Shown one piece after another: positions 55,200-63,553 of a stretch of 64,000 bases of DNA. Made by a program: the position numbers and the translations under genes. The notes beneath the pieces were generated by a model. It made no database searches and was not told the DNA's origin. It worked only from the letters and a program-made list of their open reading frames with translations. Location: contig NZ_JAHRXJ010000011.1 of assembly GCF_019104765.1 (NCBI RefSeq), forward strand, positions 1-64,000. Direction: 5' to 3'. Within the stretch, counting starts at the first letter, position 1, and each line of letters starts with the position of its first letter. The DNA comes from Synechococcus sp. HK05. GTDB lineage: Bacteria > Cyanobacteriota > Cyanobacteriia > PCC-6307 > Cyanobiaceae.

Positions 55200-55886
55200 T
55201 TGTCTCAACATTCACTGGTTCAGGCCCGGGGAGAACCGACCGCGTTGATCTCATCGGTGACCAACCCCCTGCCTGAATCGAGCGAGCTGCTGCAGCCATC
55301 ACTGCGCCACAGCCACGATGGCCGGGTGCGCTGTTACAGCAGCCAGTTCGCCGACCTGATGGAGATGCGGGCTCCGGCGCAGCTGGTGGGGGCTTACCTC
55401 GATCGCCACGAGGGCTGGTTCCGCCGCTGCGCCGCGCCGATGCAGGTGAACGCCTTGGGCCGCAACGGTTACGTGCTCACCCTGGGCCGCTTCGGCAACT
55501 TCGGGTTCGAGGTGGAACCCACCATCGGCCTGGAGCTGCTGCCGCAAAGCGCCGGCGTCTATCGGATCTGCACCGTGCCGCCTGAGCAATTCCAACCGGG
55601 CCTGCGCGACCTCTACGACGTGGAATTCAACGCCGCGCTGCGGCTCGAGGAGCAATCCGCCGATGCGCCGCTCACAGAGGTGCGTTGGGAGCTCGATCTG
55701 AGTGTGTGGATCAAGCTGCCCTCGGTGATCGGCCTGCTGCCGGAATCGCTGGTGCAGAGCAGCGGCGATCACCTGCTGCGCCAAATCGTGCGCCAGATCT
55801 CCCGCAAGCTCACCTGGAAGGTGCAGGAAGACTTCCACGCCACCCACAACCTGGAATGCCCGCCGCGGCGGCGGGCCCAGTTCTGA
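55200..55886 (+). CDS. DUF1997-family protein
   Basis: The soluble 228-residue protein begins with about 40 poorly structured residues, then RVRCYSSQFADLMEMRAPAQ, GWFRRCAAPMQVNALGRNGY, and VLTLGRFGNFGFEVEPTIGL. The end has LEEQSADAPLTEVRWELDLS and WIKLPSVIGLLPESLVQSSG. This fits the DUF1997 family of cyanobacteria and plants, which has a START-like look; function unknown. The TTG start is the open-frame limit and an internal start is possible. Confidence 0.75.
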   Translation: MSQHSLVQARGEPTALISSVTNPLPESSELLQPSLRHSHDGRVRCYSSQFADLMEMRAPAQLVGAYLDRHEGWFRRCAAPMQVNALGRNGYVLTLGRFGNFGFEVEPTIGLELLPQSAGVYRICTVPPEQFQPGLRDLYDVEFNAALRLEEQSADAPLTEVRWELDLSVWIKLPSVIGLLPESLVQSSGDHLLRQIVRQISRKLTWKVQEDFHATHNLECPPRRRAQF

Positions 55887-55898
55887 AGGGGTCGCCGA

Positions 55899-56363
55899 TC
55901 AGGCGGGGCGGTTTTCCCAGATCTTGTTCACGATCTGCATGCCGGTCACGGCCTGCCAGAGGAACAGGGTGACCACGCCCATGTTCAGACCCACGTGGAT
56001 CTTGCGGGCGATCAGGTTGCCCTGCTGCATCAAGGGGGAGAGCGCTGCGGCCACCACGAGCATGCTGCTCATGGCGATGCCCACCAGCAGGTGCGGCCCC
56101 ACGAACAGCTTGCCGTTGTTGAGGTAGGTGACGGCCATGCCACCGAAGGTGCCGAGCACCATCACCGCCAGCACGGCACTGCCGTAGAGGTAATGGCGCT
56201 TGGCGAACTGCCCTTTGATCAGGGTCTTGCGGGTTTCGGCGTCAGCAGTGCGGGTTTTCTTGGCCTTGATGCCGAGAAACATTGCGTAGCCACTCAGGGC
56301 CAGCAGCGCCCACATCGCCAGGGGATGCAGGAAGTTGAGGTTGAACGCGAGGCTCTCGGGCAT
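55899..56363 (-). CDS. DUF4079-family membrane protein
   Basis: The 154-residue protein has four hydrophobic helices: FLHPLAMWALLALSGYAMFL, YGSAVLAVMVLGTFGGMAVT, VGPHLLVGIAMSSMLVVAAA and VGLNMGVVTLFLWQAVTGMQ. Histidines in the helices (including HLLVGIAM and KIHVGLN) might bind haem, as in cytochrome-b-like four-helix bundles. This fits the DUF4079 family of phototrophs. Function is unknown. It reads the same way as purH upstream, with 54 bases between. Confidence 0.8.
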   Translation of the reverse strand: MPESLAFNLNFLHPLAMWALLALSGYAMFLGIKAKKTRTADAETRKTLIKGQFAKRHYLYGSAVLAVMVLGTFGGMAVTYLNNGKLFVGPHLLVGIAMSSMLVVAAALSPLMQQGNLIARKIHVGLNMGVVTLFLWQAVTGMQIVNKIWENRPA

Positions 56364-56417
56364 GGGAGCGAGCTGGGATCAGCGCAGTGGGGCGAAGCTA
56401 GGGCAGAGGCGTCAGCC

Positions 56418-57983
56418 TCAGTGCAGGAAATGGCGGCGGCCGGTGGTCACCATGGCCAGGCCGAGCTCATCGCAGGCGGCGATCGAATCGGCATCGCGCA
56501 CGCTGCCGCCGGGCTGGATCACCGCCGTGATGCCGTACTCAGCGGCCAAACGCACGGTGTCGTCGAAGGGGAAGAAGCCGTCGCTGGCCAGCACGGCGCC
56601 CTTGGCCTTCTCGCCGGCGGTTTCCAGGGCAATGCGGGCCGAACCCACACGGTTCATCTGGCCGGCGCCAATGCCAAGGCTCTGGCCGCCCTTGGCCACG
56701 GTGATCGCGTTGGAGCGCACATGGCGAACCAAACGCCAGGCAAAGCGCAGATCCTCCAGCTCCTGAGCCGTGGGCTGGCGCTGGCTCACCACCTGCCACA
56801 CGCTTTCATCCACGGGCTGATCGTCGAGCTCCTGCACGAGCACACCGCCGAGCACGCTGCGCAGCTGCTGGCGGCTGGCGCGCGCGATCGCGGCCGGGTC
56901 GAGCTCCAGCAGGCGCAGGTTGGGCTTGGCCGAAAGCAGCTCCCGGGCCGCCGGCTCGAACACCGGTGCCACCACACACTCCAGGAACAGGCTGGTGAGG
57001 TGGCCGGCGGTGGCGGCATCCACCGGGCCATTGATCGCCACGATGCCGCCAAAGGCCGACACGCGATCGGCATCGAGGGCTCGCTCCAGAGCGTTGGCAC
57101 TGCCGCTACCGGTGGCCACACCGCAGGGATTGGTGTGCTTCACCACCACCGCTGCCGGCTGGAAGGCATTGCCGCCGGCGGGCTGGCCGCCGTAGCCGAA
57201 CTCGCGCACGGTGGCGAGGGCGGCTTCCAAATCGAGGATGTTGTTGTAGCTAAGCTCCTTGCCCTGCAGCTGCTCGCCGGCGCCGAGTCCAGCGCCGGGC
57301 TGGGCGTACCAGGTGGCGCTCTGGTGCGGGTTTTCGCCGTAGCGCAGGCTCTGGCGGGCCGGCAGGTTGAGCGTGAGCTGCTCGGCCGTGGCCTCCTCCT
57401 GGCTGAGCTGACTGGCGAGCCAGGCGCTGATGGCGGTGTCGTACTCAGCGGTGTGGCTGTAGGCCTCGAGGGCCAGCCGGCGGCGCAGGGCCTCACTGAG
57501 GGCACCGGCAGCAAGGGCCTCCAGGAAGGCGGGGTATTGGCTGGGGCTGGTGAGCACCGCCACGTCGGCGTGGTTTTTGGCAGCGGCGCGCACCATGGCC
57601 GGGCCGCCGATGTCGATGTTTTCAATCGCCAGATCCCAGCTCACATCCGGGCGGGCGATGGTTTCGCGGAAGGGATAGAGGTTTACCACCACCACATCGA
57701 TGGTGGCGATGCCCTGGGCCTCGAGATCAGCCTGGTGGGAAGGCTCTGAGCGCTTGGCGAGGATGCCGCCGTGGATGCGGGGGTGCAGGGTTTTCACCCG
57801 GCCGCCCAGGATTTCGGGGGCGCCGGTGTGCTCGGCCACTTTGGTCACGGGCAAACCCGCTGCCGCCAGCGCCGCGGCCGTGCCGCCACTGGAGATCAGC
57901 TGGTAGCCGGCGGCCAGCAGTCCTTCAGCCAGGGGCACCAGGCCGTCCTTGTTCGACACGCTGAGCAGGGCCGTGGGCGCCAT
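56418..57983 (-). CDS. purH: Bifunctional AICAR transformylase/IMP cyclohydrolase
   Basis: The 521-residue enzyme carries the last two steps of IMP synthesis. The N-terminal MGS-like IMP-cyclohydrolase domain reads [40 protein letters not shown] and [10 protein letters not shown]. The C-terminal transformylase domain shows [32 protein letters not shown] and the final [16 protein letters not shown] with [21 protein letters not shown] 57983 fits the conserved start; residues upstream overlap the divergent esterase leader. Confidence 0.96.
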   Translation of the reverse strand: MAPTALLSVSNKDGLVPLAEGLLAAGYQLISSGGTAAALAAAGLPVTKVAEHTGAPEILGGRVKTLHPRIHGGILAKRSEPSHQADLEAQGIATIDVVVVNLYPFRETIARPDVSWDLAIENIDIGGPAMVRAAAKNHADVAVLTSPSQYPAFLEALAAGALSEALRRRLALEAYSHTAEYDTAISAWLASQLSQEEATAEQLTLNLPARQSLRYGENPHQSATWYAQPGAGLGAGEQLQGKELSYNNILDLEAALATVREFGYGGQPAGGNAFQPAAVVVKHTNPCGVATGSGSANALERALDADRVSAFGGIVAINGPVDAATAGHLTSLFLECVVAPVFEPAARELLSAKPNLRLLELDPAAIARASRQQLRSVLGGVLVQELDDQPVDESVWQVVSQRQPTAQELEDLRFAWRLVRHVRSNAITVAKGGQSLGIGAGQMNRVGSARIALETAGEKAKGAVLASDGFFPFDDTVRLAAEYGITAVIQPGGSVRDADSIAACDELGLAMVTTGRRHFLH

Positions 57984-58038
57984 GGCTGTTGAGTGGAGGC
58001 AGAAGGCCCAACCTACGCAGCAGCTGCGCACCCCTCCC

Positions 58039-58641
58039 ATGACTGGCTCCAGCTCCGATGCCCTCCAGCTCGGCCCCAGCGAAGCCCAACAGCGCCTGGT
58101 GCTGTTGCACGGCTGGGGCGCCGATGCCGACGACCTGCTCGACCTGGGTTCCCTGCTGGTGGGGCCAGAAGTGAGTGTGGTGGCGCTGCGAGCGCCGGAG
58201 CCCCATCCCTATGGGGTCGGTCGCCAGTGGTATGGCCTCCAGCCGATCGATTGGACCCAACTACCGGCCGCCCGGGAAGCGCTGCGGCAACGGCTCACGG
58301 CTCTCGCCAGCAGCGTGCCTCTGGCCAGCACGGTGCTGCTCGGGTTTTCCCAGGGTGGCGCCATGGCCCTGGATGTGGGCAGCCGGTTGCCCCTGGCGGG
58401 GATCGTGGCCTGCAGCGGCTACCCCCACGAGGGCTGGGAACCAAGCACGGGTATGGCGCCGGTGCTGCTCAGCCACGGCCGGGAGGATCCCGTGGTGCCC
58501 TTCGCCGCCAGCCAAACGGTGCTGGAGCGCCTGCAAGCCGGTGGTCAACGCGCCGAGCTCCTGGCGTTTGAAGGCGGCCACACGATTGATCAAACGGTGC
58601 TGCCAGCGATCGGCACCTTCGTGCGCCAGCAGCTGACGTAA
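58039..58641 (+). CDS. Alpha/beta-hydrolase carboxylesterase (phospholipase family)
   Basis: The 200-residue protein is a small esterase. [20 protein letters not shown] holds the oxyanion loop. The nucleophile Ser lies in [15 protein letters not shown]. Asp and His of the triad lie in [13 protein letters not shown] and FEGGHTIDQ. This matches the carboxylesterase 2/lysophospholipase-like family; the substrate is not known. ATG 58039 is chosen. Its TAA lies within the A run of the next terminator. Confidence 0.85.
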   Translation: MTGSSSDALQLGPSEAQQRLVLLHGWGADADDLLDLGSLLVGPEVSVVALRAPEPHPYGVGRQWYGLQPIDWTQLPAAREALRQRLTALASSVPLASTVLLGFSQGGAMALDVGSRLPLAGIVACSGYPHEGWEPSTGMAPVLLSHGREDPVVPFAASQTVLERLQAGGQRAELLAFEGGHTIDQTVLPAIGTFVRQQLT

Positions 58642-58669
58642 AAAAAAGCCGACCCATCAGGGCCGGCTT
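58640..58669 (-). terminator. Rho-independent terminator of the DUF3155 gene
   Basis: On the minus strand AAGCCGGCCC pairs with GGGTCGGCTT (one G-U) across a TGAT loop, followed by T corresponding to the A run 58640-58647. It serves the gene whose stop is at 58711. The esterase stop codon overlaps its 3' end, a tightly packed convergent junction. Confidence 0.8.
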
Positions 58670-58710
58670 GGCGCGCAAACGCTGTTGGTTCAACCGGTGA
58701 TCAACACCGA

Positions 58711-59082
58711 TCAAACGAAGGCGTATTCGTACTCTTCCATTTCTTCCCAGTCGTCGGAAGCCATGGCTTCCAGGCCAGCGAAGAGCGTGTCTTCACCAAT
58801 GCGGTCGACGATCTCGCGCAGGGAGGGGAAGAGGAAATGGTTTTCTTCGGCGTACTGGGCGCTGAACAGACCCTTCTCGCCCCAGAAGAAGCGATCGGTG
58901 GTGTGCTCATTGCGACGCACGTTCAGGATCGCGGGAGGCACAATGCTGCCTTCAGCGATATAACGACGGGCAGCGGTAACGGGCTTGTACTCGCCGGTTT
59001 CGAGGTTATGGGTGGCCACGTGAGCGAGAACCCGCTGGCCGGCCAGGCGGCGGCGGCTGATGCGCTTGCGCTTCTTGGACAT
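58711..59082 (-). CDS. DUF3155-family small basic-to-acidic protein
   Basis: The 123-residue protein starts with a very basic stretch (MSKKRKRISRRRLAGQRVLA), continues NLETGEYKPVTAARRYIAEG and RRNEHTTDRFFWGEKGLFSA, and ends in an acidic tail (SDDWEEMEEYEYAFV). The pattern fits DUF3155, found in nearly all cyanobacteria, function unknown; the basic start may bind nucleic acid. ATG 59082 was chosen. A terminator follows. Confidence 0.8.
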   Translation of the reverse strand: MSKKRKRISRRRLAGQRVLAHVATHNLETGEYKPVTAARRYIAEGSIVPPAILNVRRNEHTTDRFFWGEKGLFSAQYAEENHFLFPSLREIVDRIGEDTLFAGLEAMASDDWEEMEEYEYAFV

Positions 59083-59423
59083 GGAGCTAAGCCCGGTGGG
59101 GCAGGGTGGATGGAACGGACGATGAGGACCGACCGCGCGAGCGGAGACCTCGGCAACGCCCATACACCTGCAGTCCTGGTGGGCGGCACGAAGGCACCGC
59201 TCCGATCAGCAGAGGACGCAACATCCACTGCTGTAGCCTTGATTGCAGCAAGATGCAACCAGTGCCGGATGGGCCGATCGCCGCGCCGCCCGAGCCCGGA
59301 CTGCGAGGTATTGGTCGATACCGAGAATCTTAAGACTTTTTCCCGGATTTCCAACACGGTTGGCAAATTTTCTGTTGGGCATGCCCTCTGAGCGGCCCTG
59401 AGTCCACCCCAGTTCCCGCTCAG
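59083..59423. other. 341-bp intergenic region between DUF3155 and the histidine kinase
   Basis: No convincing gene is visible here in any frame. It holds the divergent promoters of the two flanking genes. A GTA-N8-TAC site lies at 59308-59321. The last 100 bases are more A+T-rich than the genome (AATCTTAAGACTTTTTCCCG). They also hold a short CCAACA/TGTTGG inverted repeat. A small regulatory RNA is possible but not shown. Confidence 0.6.
59308..59321. promoter_or_regulatory. Possible NtcA-binding site (GTA-N8-TAC)
   Basis: GTATTGGTCGATAC fits the NtcA consensus GTA-N8-TAC exactly and is flanked by G and C to give GGTAT/ATACC arms. It lies about 100 bases upstream of the histidine-kinase start. 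No good TAN3T box lies 22-23 bases downstream, so activation in the usual class II manner is unproven. ntcA is present in this window. Confidence 0.35.
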
Positions 59424-60533
59424 ATGCAGGTCTCCAAGCGGTTTCTGGCGCTGCTCGAGCAGCAGCTGGCCCAATTCACGGATCGGCCCGATCTGCTGGC
59501 GCTGGTGGTGTATGTGGCCGTGCCGGAGCCCAGCGGCCAACCCTCGCTGGTCGCGATCGGCCACTGGCCCCAATCCCTGGCCCTGAGCGAGCGGGCTGGA
59601 GAACGCCGCAATCGGCCAGCAGAAGCGGGCCGCCGCTGGCTAGCACTGCGCGACGACACGATGCTGCTCGGCGCCCTGCGGGTGGATGCCGATCGCTGGC
59701 CCTGGCCCGAAAGCCTGAGTGAGCGCCTGGAGGCCACGGCCCGCTGCCTCACCGAAGCGCTGCGGCTGGATCTGGAGCAGCAGCGGTTGGGCCGTGAGCT
59801 CAGCCAACGCGACGACCAGTTGCGGCTGCTGGTGCATCAACTTCGCAATCCCTTGGCGGCACTGCGCACCTTTGGCCAACTGCTGCGCCGGCGCCTCGAT
59901 GGCGATACCCGCAATCTCTCTCTTGTGGACAGCCTGCTGGGGGAACAGCGCCAGATCAGCCGCTACGTGGAGGCGATCGACCACCTCAGCGAGGCGCCCG
60001 CCCTTGTGAGCGGCGAGGCCAGCACACCGCTGCTGCTGCCGCCCGCCCTCAACCAGGGCAGCCCGCAAAGCCTTGAGCAGATCCTCACCCCCCTGTTGGA
60101 GCGAGCGGCCGCCACCGCCAACCTGCAGGGGCGGCCCTGGCAGGCCCCCACCACCCTGCCCAGCTGGGAGGGCGAGGGCAGCGCCCTCAGCGAGATCCTG
60201 GCCAATCTGCTGGAGAACGCCTTCCGCTACAGCTGCAGCGGTGGCGCCATCGGCGTGGCCTGCCACCAGGGAGATCAGCTGGAGCTGAGCGTGTGGGACA
60301 GCGGCCCGCCGATCCCTGAAGCAGAGCGTGAGCGCATCTTTGCCAAGGGGGTGAGGGGCAGCAGCGGCGCCAACCTGCAAGGCAGCGGCCTGGGCCTAGC
60401 TCTGGCCCGCGATCTGGCCCGCAGCCTCGGCGGCGAGCTCGAGCTGGTGGTGCCGGCCAGCCAACTCAACCCCCAGCTGCCCGCAGCGGGCAACGCCTTT
60501 CGGCTCACCCTGCCGCGCTCAGCCGCCAGCTGA
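59424..60533 (+). CDS. Sensor histidine kinase (soluble, orphan)
   Basis: The 369-residue protein has no transmembrane helix. The N-terminal 120 residues look GAF-like (LLALVVYVAVPEPSGQPSLV, LLGALRVDADRWPWP). The phosphoacceptor His138 lies in LLVHQLRNPLAALRTFGQLL; the residue after it is Gln rather than the usual Glu or Asp. ATP-binding boxes: ILANLLENAFRYS (N), VWDSGPPIP (G1), IFAKGVRG (F), GSGLGLALARDLARSLGG (G2). No response regulator is adjacent. Its 3' end overlaps cobS by 29 bases. Confidence 0.85.
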   Translation: MQVSKRFLALLEQQLAQFTDRPDLLALVVYVAVPEPSGQPSLVAIGHWPQSLALSERAGERRNRPAEAGRRWLALRDDTMLLGALRVDADRWPWPESLSERLEATARCLTEALRLDLEQQRLGRELSQRDDQLRLLVHQLRNPLAALRTFGQLLRRRLDGDTRNLSLVDSLLGEQRQISRYVEAIDHLSEAPALVSGEASTPLLLPPALNQGSPQSLEQILTPLLERAAATANLQGRPWQAPTTLPSWEGEGSALSEILANLLENAFRYSCSGGAIGVACHQGDQLELSVWDSGPPIPEAERERIFAKGVRGSSGANLQGSGLGLALARDLARSLGGELELVVPASQLNPQLPAAGNAFRLTLPRSAAS

Positions 60534-61299
60534 GCAAGCCCATCAGCAGCAGGCTCCAACTCACCGTCCATTCCACGCAGGCGCCGTAGCTATCGCCGCT
60601 GTGACCGCCGAGTCGCCGGCCCAGCTCCAGCGGCACGAGCACCGCCGGCAGCACCCCCAACCAACCCAACCACCACCAAGGCCCCGCCCCCAAGCCGACG
60701 GCAAGGGCGGTGAGTGCCCCCAGCAGCAGCAGCGCAGGCGCCAGCTCAGCCCACCAACCCTGCCAGTGGCGGCGATGGAACGCGGCGGTGCCGCTGCCGG
60801 GTTCTCGCAGGTAAGGAAACAACGGCATGGCCACCAACGGCGCAATTCGCCCCCACACCGCGGCCCATACCAACGCCCAGGGCGCCCCGGCTGCCAACAA
60901 CGCCAACCCGCCGATCCGCACCAACAGCAGCTGCAGCAAGGCCTGCACGCCACTGGCCCCCACGCGGCTGTCGTCCATCGCCTCCAGGCGGCGCTGCGGC
61001 CCCGCCGCCAGGCCATCGGCCGTATCCATCGCGCCATCAAGGTGCAGGCCGCCGCTGAGCGCACTGCCCAGGGCGAGCACCAACGCCAGCTGCGCCACAA
61101 GCCCAGCTCCAGCCAGGCCCTGCCACAGCGCGGCTTCCAGGCCACCGATCACCAGAGCCACCCAGGGCGCAAAACGGGCGATGCGCTCAAACCGCGGTGT
61201 GATCCCCGGCGGCAGCGGCAACACGCTGTAGAAGATCCAGGAGCCGGCCAGATCACCCAGCCAGGCGGCGCGTAACGGGGCCTTGGCCACGGCCAGCAA
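60505..61299 (-). CDS. cobS: Adenosylcobinamide-GDP ribazoletransferase (cobalamin synthase)
   Basis: The 264-residue membrane enzyme joins adenosylcobinamide-GDP with alpha-ribazole in the last stage of cobamide assembly. The motif [20 protein letters not shown] is diagnostic, with [20 protein letters not shown] following. About seven hydrophobic segments are present. In picocyanobacteria the product is pseudocobalamin. It is divergent from tgt, with 32 bases between the chosen starts. Confidence 0.92.
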   Translation of the reverse strand: MLAVAKAPLRAAWLGDLAGSWIFYSVLPLPPGITPRFERIARFAPWVALVIGGLEAALWQGLAGAGLVAQLALVLALGSALSGGLHLDGAMDTADGLAAGPQRRLEAMDDSRVGASGVQALLQLLLVRIGGLALLAAGAPWALVWAAVWGRIAPLVAMPLFPYLREPGSGTAAFHRRHWQGWWAELAPALLLLGALTALAVGLGAGPWWWLGWLGVLPAVLVPLELGRRLGGHSGDSYGACVEWTVSWSLLLMGLLSWRLSAAG

Positions 61300-61331
61300 C
61301 GATGGGATCAGCCAATCCTGCTGCCTCGCTG

Positions 61332-62450
61332 GTGTTCGCGTTCGAGATCACGGCCCACTGCCCGAACACCCGCGCCCGCTGCGGCTGCTTCCACACGCCC
61401 CACGGCGTGGTGCACACGCCGCGGTTCATGCCGGTGGGCACCCTGGCCACGGTGAAGGGGGTCACCCCGGCCCAGCTCAAGGCCACCGGCGCCGAGATGG
61501 TGCTCTCCAACACCTTCCACCTGCACCTGCAGCCGGGCGAGCAGATCGTGGCCGACGGCGGCGGCCTGCACCGCTTCATGGCCTGGGACGGGCCGATGCT
61601 CACCGATTCCGGCGGCTTCCAGGTGTTCAGCCTGGGCGACATCAACACGATCAACGACCGGGGCGTGGTGTTTCGCTCGCCTCGTGATGGCGCCCGCATC
61701 GACCTCACGCCGGAGCGCTCGATGGCGATCCAGATGACCCTGGGCGCTGATGTGGCGATGGCCTTCGACCAGTGCCCGCCGTATCCGGCCACAGAAGCCG
61801 AGGTGGCCGCCGCCTGCCGCCGCACCCACGCCTGGCTGGAGCGCTGCATCAGCAGCCACACCAAGGCCGATCAGGCCCTGTTCGGCATCGTGCAGGGGGG
61901 CTGCTTCCCGCATCTGCGCGAAGAATCGGCGCGTGTGGTGAGCTCCATGGGCCTGCCGGGCATCGCCGTGGGCGGCGTGAGCGTGGGTGAACCCGCCGAG
62001 GAGATGCACCGGATCGTGCGCCAAGTGGGACCGCTGCTGCCGGAGGACAAACCCCACTACTTAATGGGTGTGGGCACGCTGCCGGAGATGGCGATCGCCG
62101 TGGCCAACGGCTTCGATCTCTTTGATTGTGTGCTGCCCACCCGCCTAGGGCGCCACGGCGCAGCCCTGGTGGGTGGCGAACGCTGGAACCTCAAAAACGC
62201 CCGTTTCCGCCACGACCACACGCCCCTTGATCCGAGCTGCAGCTGCCCGGCCTGCACGGTGCACAGCCGCGCCTATCTGCACCACCTGATCAAGACCGAC
62301 GAACTCCTGGGCAAGATCCTGCTGAGCCTGCACAACATCACCCAGCTGGTGCGCTTCAGCAGCGCCATGGCCCAAGCCATCCGCGACGGTTGTTTTGCAG
62401 AGGATTTCGCTCCTTGGGAACCCGACTCCCCTGCCGCACACACGTGGTAG
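61332..62450 (+). CDS. tgt: tRNA-guanine transglycosylase (queuine tRNA-ribosyltransferase)
   Basis: The 372-residue enzyme exchanges the wobble guanine for a queuosine precursor in tRNAs with GUN anticodons. [10 protein letters not shown] at 91-100 holds the catalytic Asp92. The second active-site region is [16 protein letters not shown]. Zinc ligands lie in [19 protein letters not shown] 61332 gives an N terminus ([17 protein letters not shown]) in line with the family; an in-frame ATG at 61302 would leave two bases to the cobS start. psbK follows 30 bases downstream. Confidence 0.93.
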   Translation: MFAFEITAHCPNTRARCGCFHTPHGVVHTPRFMPVGTLATVKGVTPAQLKATGAEMVLSNTFHLHLQPGEQIVADGGGLHRFMAWDGPMLTDSGGFQVFSLGDINTINDRGVVFRSPRDGARIDLTPERSMAIQMTLGADVAMAFDQCPPYPATEAEVAAACRRTHAWLERCISSHTKADQALFGIVQGGCFPHLREESARVVSSMGLPGIAVGGVSVGEPAEEMHRIVRQVGPLLPEDKPHYLMGVGTLPEMAIAVANGFDLFDCVLPTRLGRHGAALVGGERWNLKNARFRHDHTPLDPSCSCPACTVHSRAYLHHLIKTDELLGKILLSLHNITQLVRFSSAMAQAIRDGCFAEDFAPWEPDSPAAHTW

Positions 62451-62480
62451 CGTCCGCCTCTAGCCAACGAAGATTCCGGG

Positions 62481-62624
62481 ATGGCCGCCTACGCCCTGCA
62501 GACCCTGGCCCAGCTGCCCGAGGCCTATCAGGCCTTCGCGCCCCTGGTTGACATCCTGCCAATCATCCCCCTCTTCTTCCTGCTGCTGGCCTTTGTGTGG
62601 CAAGCCTCAGTGGGCTTCCGCTGA
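62481..62624 (+). CDS. psbK: Photosystem II small subunit PsbK
   Basis: The 47-residue precursor has a short leader ([20 protein letters not shown]) and the PsbK core, from [20 protein letters not shown] to QASVGFR. The [24 protein letters not shown] pattern is diagnostic. PsbK binds CP43 at the PSII periphery. The leader is cleaved in mature PsbK. A terminator follows about 48 bases after the stop. Confidence 0.97.
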   Translation: MAAYALQTLAQLPEAYQAFAPLVDILPIIPLFFLLLAFVWQASVGFR

Positions 62625-62671
62625 ACCTCAATCCTTGATCTAGCGGCGACGCCGCGCAGGCAAGAGATTTG

Positions 62672-62702
62672 GCGGCAGGGGCCTTGCTCCTGCCGCTTTT
62701 TT
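62672..62702 (+). terminator. Rho-independent terminator of psbK
   Basis: GCGGCAGG pairs with CCTGCCGC across a loop that may itself pair partly, followed by six T (62697-62702). It points rightward and closes the tgt-psbK run before the opposing TagA-like gene. Confidence 0.85.
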
Positions 62703-62726
62703 GCGCGATGGCGCCCCGGCCCGGCC

Positions 62727-63485
62727 TCAGCCGCGGCGCAGCACCGCCCAGGCGAACGCTGGCAACGCCAACATGCGCCGCCAGCGGCTGGGCTCCTGGA
62801 TCAGCCGGTAGAGCCATTCGATCTGCAGCCGCCCCATCCACTCGGGCGCCCGCTGCTTGGTGCCCGACCACACATCAAAACTGCCGCCCACGCCCATCCA
62901 CAGGCCCGGCTGGCCGGGGTGAAGCCGCTGAATCCAGGTTTCCTGGCGAGGCACCCCCAGGGCCGCCAACACCAGATCCGGCCGGGCTTGCTGCAACTGC
63001 TGCTCGATGCCCGGCCATTGCTCCGGATCCTGGTAGCCGTGGATGGTGAAGGCCAGATCCAATGCAGGGATCTCAGCCTGGAGCCGCTCCACCAACCGCT
63101 CCATCACCTCGGGGCTAGCCCCCACTAGAGCCACCCGCCACCGGTGAGCGGCGGCATACACCAACAGTTGGCGAGCCAGCTCAATGCCAGGGCTGCGGCG
63201 CACCCGATAGCCCTGCCGTCCGAGGGCCCACACCACACCGGCACCGTCGGGGATCACCAGATCGGCTTGCGCAATGGCGGCACCCAGCTCGGGATTGGCC
63301 CTGGCGGCCATCGTCATTTCAGCGTTGAGCGTCACGATCTGACCGCCGCCGCGCTGCTTGAGTTCCAGCGCGGCGGCAAACACGTTGCTGCTCACCGCAA
63401 CCTGCACGCCCAGCACCGAGGTCACCGTCCACGACGGCGGATCAGCAGGGCCCGTAAAGCCAGTGCGGGACGCATCCGTCGCCAT
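62727..63485 (-). CDS. WecG/TagA/CpsF-family glycosyltransferase
   Basis: The 252-residue enzyme shows the GT26 pattern: TLNAEMTMAARANPELGAAI, ADLVIPDGAGVVWALGRQG, VALVGASPEVMERLVERL, LVLAALGVPRQETWIQ and WMGVGGSFDVWSGTKQRAPE. Members transfer N-acetylmannosamine(uronate) to the polyprenyl-linked GlcNAc made by WecA/TagO. A WecA-like transferase lies 14 kb away in this window. ATG 63485 is chosen; starts at 63494 and 63512 are possible. It is divergent from the next gene, with 68 bases between. Confidence 0.9.
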   Translation of the reverse strand: MATDASRTGFTGPADPPSWTVTSVLGVQVAVSSNVFAAALELKQRGGGQIVTLNAEMTMAARANPELGAAIAQADLVIPDGAGVVWALGRQGYRVRRSPGIELARQLLVYAAAHRWRVALVGASPEVMERLVERLQAEIPALDLAFTIHGYQDPEQWPGIEQQLQQARPDLVLAALGVPRQETWIQRLHPGQPGLWMGVGGSFDVWSGTKQRAPEWMGRLQIEWLYRLIQEPSRWRRMLALPAFAWAVLRRG

Positions 63486-63553
63486 TGATGCCATCGAGCG
63501 CAGAGGCCACACGAGAGAATCTATGGCTGCAGCCCGGTTTCGCCGCGCCCACG

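Noticed and set aside
61302-61331. Longer tgt start at ATG 61302
   Set aside because: It would leave only two bases to the divergent cobS start and adds residues not typical of the family.
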